Positions 9,005 to 17,392 of a stretch of 64,000 bases of DNA are shown piece after piece. Below the pieces are notes generated by a model. That model ran no database searches and was not told where the DNA came from. It saw only the letters and a program-made list of their open reading frames with translations. Each line of letters starts with the position of its first letter. Position 1 is the first letter of the stretch. The position numbers and the translations under genes were made by a program. Source of the DNA: Bacteriovorax sp. PP10 (GTDB lineage: Bacteria > Bdellovibrionota > Bacteriovoracia > Bacteriovoracales > Bacteriovoracaceae); assembly GCF_035013165.1 (NCBI RefSeq), contig NZ_JAYGJQ010000002.1, forward strand, positions 1 to 64,000. The letters run 5' to 3'.

Positions 9005-9597
9005 TGCATTCTTTATATGTGGATAGTACTTCCGGATTAGTTATTGGCCTACTCGATTCAGAATTTAAATGGGTCGAGTACCATGATACAAATGAAAAAA
9101 AGCCTTCGGAAGTCATCCATGTTGAAATCTATAATCTGATTAAAAAATACAATTTAGATTTAAAAACGATGAACTTCTTCTTTTCTGCAGGCCCGGGGTC
9201 ATACACGGGAATGAGATTGGGAGAGGGAATCGCGCAAGTCCTTGCGTGGGAAAATCGTAATGTTTTTTCATTTCTTCATTTTGAAGTGCCGACGTTTGTT
9301 GGTGTGAAAAAAGGATTTTGGGTTACCAATGCTTTTAAAGGGCAGGTTTTTAGTTATAACTGGAATCTTGAAGAAGGGACGAGTGAAAAAGAATTGATTA
9401 ACTCGGCCGACTTTAAAATCATGGATACAACTTTAGGGTATACGCTGGCCGCAGACTCGAAAGATTTTTCTGAACTTAAAAATACAAAAGATCTGATTAA
9501 GAATTCTTCAGAAGTGATTTTTGCTCATGTTTATAAAGAAAAGATGAGAGAGCCACCTTATTATTTTAGAACTCTGGATGAGGAGTTTAATAAGTAG
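9004..9597 (+). CDS. tsaB: tRNA t6A biosynthesis protein TsaB
   Basis: TsaB is an ASKHA-fold scaffold that joins TsaD and TsaE to place threonylcarbamoyl on A37 of ANN-decoding tRNAs. The diagnostic GPGSYTGMRLG motif is near residue 62, and the N-terminus LYVDSTSG matches the phosphate-1 loop region. At 197 residues it is shorter than the E. coli protein (about 230), the C-terminal half being compact. It has no Shine-Dalgarno and overlaps rseP (TAATG), so it is probably read by reinitiation. Confidence 0.85.
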   Translation: MHSLYVDSTSGLVIGLLDSEFKWVEYHDTNEKKPSEVIHVEIYNLIKKYNLDLKTMNFFFSAGPGSYTGMRLGEGIAQVLAWENRNVFSFLHFEVPTFVGVKKGFWVTNAFKGQVFSYNWNLEEGTSEKELINSADFKIMDTTLGYTLAADSKDFSELKNTKDLIKNSSEVIFAHVYKEKMREPPYYFRTLDEEFNK

Positions 9598-9599
9598 TT

Positions 9600-10259
9600 A
9601 TGCTGAAATCTTATCTTCCGGCGAAATTTAATACACTCGCATTTATTATTCTATTCTTCCTTTGGGTTTTTAGTTGTTACAAAATCCTGACGGTGGCGTT
9701 TTTAGCTTACATCGTTTTGTATATCAGCTTAAGACGTAATAGAAACGACTTTCGTGATGATCCCATCGTAACGAAAGGAGTTATCTTTGCTCCGGCCAAC
9801 GGGAAGATCATTCATATTGAAAATAATGTTTCACATGGAATGTATGGAGACCAACTGGTTGAAGTGCAGATCATGATTCCGTGGTGGAAAGAGATGGGTG
9901 TTTCGATGCCTTTATCAGCGGAGATTAAAACGCTGTTGGTTTTGAAAGGTCAGTCGTTCTTTCGTTATCACTACGCGGTTGAGAAAATCGGGACGAAAGA
10001 TGGAAAAGGTGTTGCTCTAGCGTTAGATAACCGCGGCGAAACTGTGGGTCTTACGTTTTTCAAATGCAAATTAGGATTATGGCCGGAACTCATGGTTATG
10101 CCAGGGGATCGCGGAGGAAGACGAGTGAATATTGGCTACTTTCCCTTTGGTGGAACAGTGATGCTTTATTTACCAAAAAAATATGAGATACTACTTAAAA
10201 TAAATGATGAAGTTACGGCAGGTGAAACAATCCTTGCAGTAATTCCTGACCATGCTTAA
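9600..10259 (+). CDS. Phosphatidylserine decarboxylase homologue lacking the catalytic triad (probable pseudoenzyme)
   Basis: The length (219), two N-terminal membrane segments (residues 12-45), the FRDDP element and its place directly before pssA match the small form of Psd. The catalytic residues do not. The family's PADG is PANG here (Asn67). The His of the VHxNR motif is replaced in my hand alignment (around Met99). The pyruvoyl-forming GS motif near the C-terminus is GGT (184-186), with no Ser. Without that Ser the proenzyme cannot cleave itself to form pyruvoyl. I infer a non-decarboxylating relative that may bind phosphatidylserine or PssA. A canonical psd is at 62622. No frameshift is visible. 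Confidence 0.75.
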   Translation: MLKSYLPAKFNTLAFIILFFLWVFSCYKILTVAFLAYIVLYISLRRNRNDFRDDPIVTKGVIFAPANGKIIHIENNVSHGMYGDQLVEVQIMIPWWKEMGVSMPLSAEIKTLLVLKGQSFFRYHYAVEKIGTKDGKGVALALDNRGETVGLTFFKCKLGLWPELMVMPGDRGGRRVNIGYFPFGGTVMLYLPKKYEILLKINDEVTAGETILAVIPDHA

Positions 10260-10271
10260 AGGTTATTAGAA

Positions 10272-11039
10272 ATGTTGAACACACCACGCAGACTTGCTTT
10301 TTTTCTTCCGAATACTTTCACGGCACTTAATATGGCCTGTGGATTTTTCTCAGTTATTCTGGGATGGAGAGGAGAATTTACCCAAGCTTCATTGCTTTTA
10401 ATTTTAGGTGCAGTATTCGATTCAGTTGATGGGCGAGTAGCACGTATGACGGGAACGCAATCTGCTTTTGGTGAGCAGTTCGACTCGATTTCTGATGTTG
10501 TAACTTTTGGTGTGGCGCCAGCGTTTTTAGTTTATAACAAATTCTTTTTTAATATGGGCCGTTTGGGTTTGATTACATCTTTTATCTTTCTTCTTTGTGG
10601 AGCGCTTCGTTTAGCTCGCTTCAACGCTAACATTGATAAAGTAAGTTCTGATTTTTTCCAAGGGCTTCCAATTCCAAGTGGAGCACTTGCTATTGTTGGG
10701 TTGATTCTTTTTACAGGAGAGTATCCTGAAGCTGGAATCATGGATCATCCATGGATTGCAGTTGTTTATGTTTTATTTTATGCCTTCTTAATGATTTCAA
10801 ATATCCCTTTCAATTCTTTCAAGAATTCTCCGTGGGTAAAAAGTCATAAGAAGAGAGTGTTGTTTCTTATTTTCATTATCATGATTTTAATTGTGTTAGC
10901 TTATGAAATTATGATTGGTGGATTAATTCTTCTTTATGTTCTCGGGTCACTACTTTATTTTTTCAAAAATAAAGGTGCACTTGAAGAAATGTTTCACTGG
11001 AAAGGTGAGGAAGACGATGACCAAGGTCATCAGATCTAA
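10272..11039 (+). CDS. pssA: CDP-diacylglycerol-serine O-phosphatidyltransferase
   Basis: This membrane enzyme joins serine to CDP-diacylglycerol to make phosphatidylserine, the precursor of phosphatidylethanolamine. The CDP-alcohol phosphatidyltransferase signature D-x2-D-G-x2-A-R-x8-G-x3-D-x3-D reads as DSVDGRVARMTGTQ then GEQFDSISD, near residues 47-72. About six membrane segments follow, and the tail is short and acidic. AAAGG overlapping the upstream stop precedes the ATG. It lies 12 bp from the psd-like gene, so both are probably one unit. Confidence 0.92.
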   Translation: MLNTPRRLAFFLPNTFTALNMACGFFSVILGWRGEFTQASLLLILGAVFDSVDGRVARMTGTQSAFGEQFDSISDVVTFGVAPAFLVYNKFFFNMGRLGLITSFIFLLCGALRLARFNANIDKVSSDFFQGLPIPSGALAIVGLILFTGEYPEAGIMDHPWIAVVYVLFYAFLMISNIPFNSFKNSPWVKSHKKRVLFLIFIIMILIVLAYEIMIGGLILLYVLGSLLYFFKNKGALEEMFHWKGEEDDDQGHQI

Positions 11040-11087
11040 TTAGTTTTAAACTTTTTTTGATACGAGATACTTAGTAGGAGTATTGAT

Positions 11088-12062
11088 ATGCATAGAAGGA
11101 ATCTAGCGTTTTTCATTTCCCTCTCAATTCTTTCATTCAACGCAGTGGCGGTGGATCTGGAGCATTCTGTTTCAGGTGATAATGAAATTGAGAACTCCTT
11201 AGAAAATACAGAAATCAAAGGGACGAGTCCTTATGTTGATGGCATAGAGTCTGGAGGCAGTGTCGAGACTGCAAAGAGTACTGGCGTTGATTATATTTTT
11301 GATCACGGTGTAAAGGAAGTTACAGATAAGCCTACACTTAAGAAAAAGTATGAAGACTTTGGTTACACCGCTCCAGGTACTTTTGATAAACAAGAAAACT
11401 ACATTGAAACTGATAAAAAGATGCTAGCAAAAGACTTTAGAAAAGCTTCTGCTGGATCATTCAATATTACTTTCATTAAAAACGATTTTGACTACCAGTC
11501 TACGAATGACATTATTAACCGCACAATTGGAACGGGTTATAGGCACATCAAAGGTGGAGCTCTTTATTTCCGTAATGATGATTATATTGTAAAGAGAGAT
11601 TTAATTAATGCTTATTGGTCATTAGGAGCAGGCGTTGGTTACAATTCGGGGAAAGGGATTTTCGCTTCTGATGGAACTCGCAGTGATGCGACTTTTAATC
11701 TTTGGGAAGTTCCGGTAGATCTAGGAGTGGGAATGGAAGTTCCACTTTATAGCTGGTTTAAAATTGCAGGAACCGGAGGAGCAAGTGTGCTGGGGTTAAT
11801 GCAAAACAGATCGGACTATCAACGTGGTGAAGATGGTAAGAGAAAGTTTCAGGTGAGCCCTGGGTATTTTCTAAATGGGCAGATGAAAATTAATCTTACT
11901 GGTTTTAATGAAGACACAGCTAATGATTTATTTACATCAAGCCAGATTACAAACTTATTTTTAAATCTTGAGGCCCGTCATCAGTCCTATAGCAATTTTC
12001 AAGATGAGATTAAAATCTCAGGTACGTCATTCGGGATAGGTTTTACATTTGAATATTTATAG
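11088..12062 (+). CDS. Predicted outer-membrane beta-barrel protein, unknown
   Basis: The 324-residue product has a signal peptide (about residues 1-22, cleaved near AVA). An acidic, extended N-terminal region of ~100 residues follows, then alternating beta-strand-like segments rich in Gly and aromatics, and a C-terminal strand ending FGIGFTFEYL, as expected for a BAM substrate. TAGGAG precedes the ATG. The gene overlaps truA by 14 bp, so they may be co-transcribed. I recognise no family. Confidence 0.6.
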   Translation: MHRRNLAFFISLSILSFNAVAVDLEHSVSGDNEIENSLENTEIKGTSPYVDGIESGGSVETAKSTGVDYIFDHGVKEVTDKPTLKKKYEDFGYTAPGTFDKQENYIETDKKMLAKDFRKASAGSFNITFIKNDFDYQSTNDIINRTIGTGYRHIKGGALYFRNDDYIVKRDLINAYWSLGAGVGYNSGKGIFASDGTRSDATFNLWEVPVDLGVGMEVPLYSWFKIAGTGGASVLGLMQNRSDYQRGEDGKRKFQVSPGYFLNGQMKINLTGFNEDTANDLFTSSQITNLFLNLEARHQSYSNFQDEIKISGTSFGIGFTFEYL

Positions 12063-12816
12063 AATCACTGTTCAGTATAAAGGAACCCATTACTCTGGGT
12101 TTCAAGTTCAGTTGAGTGATAAGACCATTCAAGGTGAAATTAATTCTGTTTTAAAAGTTCTTTCTAAATCTGAAGATATTAAAAGTGTTGGTTCGGGTAG
12201 AACCGATGCAGGTGTGCATGCACTTGCTCAAGTGATGCGAATTGAAATTCCGGTTGATATTCCAGTTCAGGGTTTAGTGCGTGCGATGAATTCACTTTTA
12301 CCTGAAGACATTCGAGTAGTAGATGCCGTTGTCGTGAATGATAAGTTCCATCCAATTTATAGTGCTAAATCAAAAGAATATAATTACGTTTTTACGACTG
12401 ATGAAGTGATCTCGCCTTTTGCTCGCGAGCTGATCACTCATTTTCCCTTTGATCTGGATATTGAGTTGATGAAAAAAGGCTGCCAAATCTTTTGCGGTGA
12501 GCATGATTTTATCAATTACCAATGTGTCGGGACTGATATTGAGAGCACTGTGCGCAAAATTATCTCTTGCGAGTTAGTGCGCTTTGAGTCGAGTGGGCAT
12601 TGGGGAAATCTTGCGGGAGAGTATTACGTTTTAAAAGTCGTAGGAAATGGATTTTTAAAGCAAATGGTACGTCTTCTCATGGGTGCGTTGATCTCGTTAG
12701 GTAAGGGCAAAATCACTTTAGAAGACCTCGAAAAATCGCTTAAAACACCGCTTAAAAATCGCCTGGGGCCAACGGCTCCGCCACAAGGGTTATATCTAAA
12801 AGAAGTCCACTACTAA
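12049..12816 (+). CDS. truA: tRNA pseudouridine(38-40) synthase
   Basis: TruA converts uridines 38-40 in the anticodon arm of tRNA to pseudouridine. The catalytic Asp lies in GSGRTDAGVHA near residue 50, and the N-terminus (YRITVQYKGTHYSGFQ) and C-terminal FLKQMVRLLMGAL are typical. The start is TTG at 12049 inside the end of the preceding gene; GGGATAGG at 12033-12040 is a suitable ribosome site and the family begins at this point. Length (255) is normal. Confidence 0.94.
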   Translation: MNIYRITVQYKGTHYSGFQVQLSDKTIQGEINSVLKVLSKSEDIKSVGSGRTDAGVHALAQVMRIEIPVDIPVQGLVRAMNSLLPEDIRVVDAVVVNDKFHPIYSAKSKEYNYVFTTDEVISPFARELITHFPFDLDIELMKKGCQIFCGEHDFINYQCVGTDIESTVRKIISCELVRFESSGHWGNLAGEYYVLKVVGNGFLKQMVRLLMGALISLGKGKITLEDLEKSLKTPLKNRLGPTAPPQGLYLKEVHY

Positions 12817-12852
12817 ATCTGTCTCTTTCACTGGGCAAATGTAGCCTTTACA

Positions 12853-12881
12853 TTGACAATTATGGCCTTCTTTAATACTTT
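12853..12881 (+). promoter_or_regulatory. Probable tig promoter
   Basis: A perfect TTGACA (12853-12858) is followed after exactly 17 nt by TACTTT (12876-12881), four of six to consensus. It lies 30 nt before the tig ATG, leaving room for the AAGAGAGG ribosome site. Confidence 0.65.
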
Positions 12882-12910
12882 TGGAGAACTATTTTTAAGA
12901 GAGGATTTTT

Positions 12911-14194
12911 ATGTCTTACACAGTAAAAAGCGTCAATGGATGCACAAAGAAAATTGAGTTCAATTTCGCAACTCTAGATCTATCAAAAGAAATCAAACAA
13001 GCGGTTGTTAGAAAACAAAGTACAACAAACGTTAAAGGATTCAGAAAAGGTAAAGCTCCTCTATCAATGGTAGAGCAAGTTTACGGACCTCAAATCGAAT
13101 CAGACGCTCTTAATTCATTTGTTCAATCACAACTTTTCGAAGCTGTGACAAAAGAAAAATTCAAGACTGTTGGATACCCAGCATTCGAAAACATTAAGTA
13201 CGATGCAGGTAAATCTGTATCTTTCGACGCTGTTGTTGAAGTTTTCCCAGAAATCAAACTTGCTGATTACTCTGGATACTCATTCAAAAAAGAAAGTGCT
13301 GAAGTGACTGCTGACGACATGGATAAGCTTACAAAGAACTACCTTGGTTCAAAAGCTGAAATGACTGAAGTAACTGACGCTAAAGCTGCAATCAAAAAAG
13401 GTGACTTCGCTGTGTTTAACTTCGAAGGTGTTAAAGCTGACGGATCAAGACCAGAAAACATGAAAGGTTCAGAATACCTTCTTGAAATCGGTTCAGGTCA
13501 ATTCATTCCAGGATTCGAAGAAGGAATGATCGGAATGAAAAAAGGTGAGAAGAAGAATATTCTTTTAACTTTCCCAGCTGATTACCATGCTGTTGAACTT
13601 CAAAACGCAAAAGTAACTTTTGAGTGTGAACTTCTAGAAATTAAAGAAAAGAAATTCCCGGAACTTAACGATGAACTAGCAAAAGAATTCGGATACGAAT
13701 CAGTTGCTGACTTCAACGAAAAAAATAAGAAGAACCTTGTTGCTCAAAAAGAAAGACAAGCTGCTGAAAAACTTCACCAAGACATCCTTGAAAAACTTGT
13801 AAACGAAAACAAGTTTGATGTTCCAGCTACTCTTGTTCAAAACCAAGAAAAATATCTTCAAGAAGATCTTGCTAAGAACCTTAAGGGTCAAGGATTCAAT
13901 GAATCTATGGTTGCTGAGTACTTCGAAAGATGGAAAGGGGATATCCACACTAAAGCTAACTTCCAAGTGAGATCAGGACTTGTTCTAGATCATCTAGCTC
14001 AGGAATTTAAGATCGAAACTTCAGAAGCTGACTTCAACAAAAAACTTGAAGAAAGTGCTGCTCAAGCTGGAATTGATGTTGAAACTGTTAAGAAGTACTA
14101 CTCTTCTAACGATCAAATCAAGAACAACATGATGTATGCAATCCGTGAAGAAAAGACATTTGAAGCTCTTAAAAAGAAAATCAAACTTTCTTAA
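12911..14194 (+). CDS. tig: Trigger factor
   Basis: Trigger factor is the ribosome-bound chaperone that meets nascent chains at the exit tunnel. The N-terminal ribosome-docking motif is FRKGKAP near residue 42. The FKBP-type PPIase domain runs from about residue 160 to 245 (FEGVKADG, QFIPGFEEGMIGMKKGEKK). A long helical C-terminal domain holds substrate. Length (427) is normal. It has its own promoter (12853) and terminator (14223). ClpP/ClpX genes that often follow are not here. Confidence 0.95.
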   Translation: MSYTVKSVNGCTKKIEFNFATLDLSKEIKQAVVRKQSTTNVKGFRKGKAPLSMVEQVYGPQIESDALNSFVQSQLFEAVTKEKFKTVGYPAFENIKYDAGKSVSFDAVVEVFPEIKLADYSGYSFKKESAEVTADDMDKLTKNYLGSKAEMTEVTDAKAAIKKGDFAVFNFEGVKADGSRPENMKGSEYLLEIGSGQFIPGFEEGMIGMKKGEKKNILLTFPADYHAVELQNAKVTFECELLEIKEKKFPELNDELAKEFGYESVADFNEKNKKNLVAQKERQAAEKLHQDILEKLVNENKFDVPATLVQNQEKYLQEDLAKNLKGQGFNESMVAEYFERWKGDIHTKANFQVRSGLVLDHLAQEFKIETSEADFNKKLEESAAQAGIDVETVKKYYSSNDQIKNNMMYAIREEKTFEALKKKIKLS

Positions 14195-14222
14195 TACGTG
14201 TGTTAAAATTGAAATAACAGAG

Positions 14223-14250
14223 GCCCTGTCGCAAGACAGGGCTTTTTTTT
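14223..14250 (+). terminator. Rho-independent terminator after tig
   Basis: GCCCTGTC (14223-14230) and GACAGGGC (14235-14242) form a perfect 8-bp stem around a GCAA tetraloop, followed by eight T residues. Confidence 0.93.
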
Positions 14251-14280
14251 ATCTTTTTTGTCCACTTTTAGGGGAAATAC

Positions 14281-14679
14281 ATGTTGAAGCTTGTTCTTGG
14301 ATTGTTTCTGGTAAGTAGTTCTGCATTTGCCGGCGCTAATGGATATGATCTGAAGTTTGACCTTTCTCTTAACGGAAAGCACATTTCATCACCACGCATG
14401 TATGTTTTAGAAGGTGCTGTGGCCTCTATTGAGCAGAAGAATTCGACAGACTCAAGTTACATTGAAGTGAAAGCAACTGAGACGATGGTGTCGAATAAAA
14501 AGCGCATCAAGATGAATTTTACTGTTGGGGTTGTGGATAAGTTTGGACAGAAGACAGTGATCTCAAAACAAAATATTATTGTTAAAGAAAATGAATTGAT
14601 GAAAGTGACGTTGAATGAGAATGAAGATAATTCGAAGCATTTGGCGTTGTCTGTTGTAGCTAAAAGAAAATCATTATAA
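14281..14679 (+). CDS. Small exported protein, unknown
   Basis: The 132-residue product has a clear signal peptide (MLKLVLGLFLVSSSAFA, cut before GANG) and a mature part of about 115 residues predicted to be mostly beta-strand with alternating polar and hydrophobic residues. It has no Cys. AGGGG precedes the ATG. It stands alone between the tig terminator and the two-way terminator shared with valS. I recognise no family. Confidence 0.65.
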   Translation: MLKLVLGLFLVSSSAFAGANGYDLKFDLSLNGKHISSPRMYVLEGAVASIEQKNSTDSSYIEVKATETMVSNKKRIKMNFTVGVVDKFGQKTVISKQNIIVKENELMKVTLNENEDNSKHLALSVVAKRKSL

Positions 14680-14685
14680 GAAAAT

Positions 14686-14715
14686 AAAAGGCCCGCTTAA
14701 AGCGGGCCTTTTTTA
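14686..14715. terminator. Bidirectional terminator between the exported protein and valS
   Basis: AAAAGGCCCGCTT and its complement AGCGGGCCTTTT form a strong stem with A-run and T-run on opposite flanks. It can therefore stop transcription from both converging genes. Confidence 0.9.
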
Positions 14716-14717
14716 TT

Positions 14718-17390
14718 TTAGCCTTTAAATTGAACTAAATTTTCCTGGATACTTTGGATCTTCTCACGAAGCTCTCTTTCGTTCTGCTTTACTTCTTCAC
14801 GCACATTTTCTGGTGCATTTGCCATAAACTTTTCGTTGTTCATTCTTGCTTCATAATTTTTATGGTCAGCAGTTGTTTTTGCTAATTCTTTTTCCAGTCG
14901 TTGGATCTGATCTTTTAGATCGATAACTCCATCAAGAGGAAGAAAGACTTCAGTGTGAGTCGTGATGTTAACGATAGATTTATTAGGACGATTTAATTCC
15001 TTGTTACCTACTGTTAAGCTTTTTACACGAGCTAGCTCCTGGAAGTTAACTAGGTTTGCTCTAAAGTACGTTACCAGCTCATTGTGGTCAGTGAAGAGTT
15101 CAACATTAACTTCGTCTTTTGGTTTAATGTTTACGCTGGCACGAAGATTTCTGATGCTAGTTACAACTTCAACGAACTTATTCATTTGGTCCTGGTCTTG
15201 TGTGAACTCCAGGGCCTTATCGTATTCAGGGTAATCTTGAGCAATCAATAGATCCTCATTTGCTTCTTTTAATTGTGACCAAAGCTCTTCAGTGATGAAT
15301 GGCGTGATCGGGTGAAGAAGCGCCAGGATTTTTCTGAAAACGAATTTTAGAACTGATGCACGTTGAAGTTTAACAGCAGCGTTGTCACCATTTAAAATGT
15401 TTTTAGAAAGCTCGATGAACCATGAGCAGTACTTGTCGTATACGAATGAGTAAACGGCAGCACAAGCTTCGTCGTAGCGGTAAATTTCAAGGGAGTCGTT
15501 CATTACTTTTGTAGTTGTGTTTAGTTCTGCAAGAATCCATCTTTCATGGTGGTCTAGTTTGCTCATATCTGTGAGTTGAGCAGATCCAGCTTGAAGATGA
15601 GGGTAGATGAAACGGAATGCGTTCCATACTTTGTTAATGAAGTTTCTGTATCCGCCGATTCTATCCGGATCTAGGTTGATACCGCGGTTGTACCCGGCAC
15701 CACTTGCTAGAGCGAATCTGAAAGCGTCTGTTCCGTATTGAGCGATCATATCGAAAGGATCAATTCCGTTTCCTAATGACTTACTCATTTTACGTCCCAG
15801 CTTATCTCTTACTATCGCGTGGATGTATGTATCTTTGAAAGGAACTTGGTCCTGAGTTTGAAGAGACATCATCATCATTCTAGCTACCCAGAAGAAAATA
15901 ATATCGTAGCCAGTTACTAGAACTGTTGTAGGGAAGAAAGTATGAAATTTCTTTTCTTCCATAGCTTTTTCATCAGGCCATCCTAGTGTCGACATTGGCC
16001 ATAGACCAGATGAGAACCATGTATCTAGAACGTCTGGATCCTGGTGAACCTTAGTTGATTTACATGTTGGGCATTCTGTATCGTTATGCTCGCTTGCCCA
16101 TTGGTGATTGTTGTCACAATAGAAAACCGGAATTTGATGTCCCCACCATAATTGGCGAGAGATACACCAGTCTTTTGGATTTCTTAGCCATGAGTAGTAA
16201 GTGTTTTCCCATTCTTTTGGATAGAATTTCATATCGCCATTTTCAACAGCAACTACTGCACGTCTACTCATGTCGTTTACGTTTACGAACCATTGTTTTG
16301 AAACCATTGGCTCGATTGGAACACCTGAGCGTTCACCGTGACCAACTGGGTGCGTGTGAGGTTTTTTATCTAGTAAAAGTCCTAGTTCATCTAGTTTTTT
16401 TGAAACTACGTTACGAGCTACCTTTGTAGATAGACCTTTGAACTCTAGACAAATATCGTTAAGAGTTCCGTCTTTATTTAGGATGTTGATGATTGGAAGG
16501 TTATGACGTTTTCCGATTTCGAAGTCGTTGAAGTCGTGACCTGGAGTCACTTTTAAGCATCCAGTTCCTTTTTCAAGATCAACGTGTTCGTCTCCAATGA
16601 TAGGAACTTCGCGGTTACATAATGGGATGATGGCCGTCTTACCGATTAGGTGTTTGAAGCGCTCATCACTTGGGTTAACTGCAACAGCAGTATCACCGAA
16701 TAATGTTTCTGGTCTTGTTGTCGCAACTTCTAGAGTTTCATCAGATCCTTTGATCGCGTATTTAATGTGAAAGAAATTACCCGCAACATCTTTGTGATCA
16801 ACTTCTTGATCTGATACAGCTGATTGAAGCATTGGATCCCAGTTAACGATATAGTCACTTTGGTAGATCATCTTCTTGTTGTACATATCAACGAAGAATT
16901 TCTTAACAGCTTTATTCGGGATTGGATCAAGTGTGAAAGTTAAGTAGTCCCAGTCACAGCTTGCACCCATAGCACGTTGCTGATCAAGGATATGATTTCC
17001 GTATTCTTCTTTCCATGCCCAGATTTTTTTAACGAATTCTTCGCGCGTGAAATCACGACGAGTTTTCTTTTCTTTTTCAAAAACCATTTTTTCAACTACT
17101 GATTGAGTTGAGATACCAGCGTGGTCTAGTCCTGGTAAGAAAAGTGTTTCGTATCCTTTCATTCTTTTGAATCTGATCAAGGAATCCTGAGTCGTGATAT
17201 CAAGAGCGTGACCAGCGTGCAGTTTACCTGTTACGTTTGGTGGAGGAACGATGATACAGAAAGACTTGTTAGCTTTCCCTTTTTTCGGTTTGAAGTATTT
17301 TCCTGACTCCCACTGTTTGTACCATTTAGATTCAACGTCAGCTGGAGAGTAGGTTGTTGCAAGTTCATTTGTATTATTATTTGTTGTCAT
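14718..17390 (-). CDS. valS: Valyl-tRNA synthetase
   Basis: This class I aminoacyl-tRNA synthetase charges tRNA-Val. The HIGH-type motif is in PPPNVTGKLHAGHALD near residue 50, and KMSKS is in GRKMSKSLGNGIDP near residue 540. Between them is the CP1 editing domain, with the TTRPETLFGDTAVAV block. The C-terminal ~65 residues form the coiled coil that grips tRNA. Length (890) is normal. It begins only 2 bp after the hisS stop, with AAGG overlapping that region, so hisS-valS is an operon. Confidence 0.97.
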   Translation of the reverse strand: MTTNNNTNELATTYSPADVESKWYKQWESGKYFKPKKGKANKSFCIIVPPPNVTGKLHAGHALDITTQDSLIRFKRMKGYETLFLPGLDHAGISTQSVVEKMVFEKEKKTRRDFTREEFVKKIWAWKEEYGNHILDQQRAMGASCDWDYLTFTLDPIPNKAVKKFFVDMYNKKMIYQSDYIVNWDPMLQSAVSDQEVDHKDVAGNFFHIKYAIKGSDETLEVATTRPETLFGDTAVAVNPSDERFKHLIGKTAIIPLCNREVPIIGDEHVDLEKGTGCLKVTPGHDFNDFEIGKRHNLPIINILNKDGTLNDICLEFKGLSTKVARNVVSKKLDELGLLLDKKPHTHPVGHGERSGVPIEPMVSKQWFVNVNDMSRRAVVAVENGDMKFYPKEWENTYYSWLRNPKDWCISRQLWWGHQIPVFYCDNNHQWASEHNDTECPTCKSTKVHQDPDVLDTWFSSGLWPMSTLGWPDEKAMEEKKFHTFFPTTVLVTGYDIIFFWVARMMMMSLQTQDQVPFKDTYIHAIVRDKLGRKMSKSLGNGIDPFDMIAQYGTDAFRFALASGAGYNRGINLDPDRIGGYRNFINKVWNAFRFIYPHLQAGSAQLTDMSKLDHHERWILAELNTTTKVMNDSLEIYRYDEACAAVYSFVYDKYCSWFIELSKNILNGDNAAVKLQRASVLKFVFRKILALLHPITPFITEELWSQLKEANEDLLIAQDYPEYDKALEFTQDQDQMNKFVEVVTSIRNLRASVNIKPKDEVNVELFTDHNELVTYFRANLVNFQELARVKSLTVGNKELNRPNKSIVNITTHTEVFLPLDGVIDLKDQIQRLEKELAKTTADHKNYEARMNNEKFMANAPENVREEVKQNERELREKIQSIQENLVQFKG

Positions 17391-17392
17391 AA

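Noticed and set aside
14136-14318. 60-codon frame bridging the end of tig and the next gene
   Set aside because: It runs through the tig terminator hairpin and two real genes in another frame.
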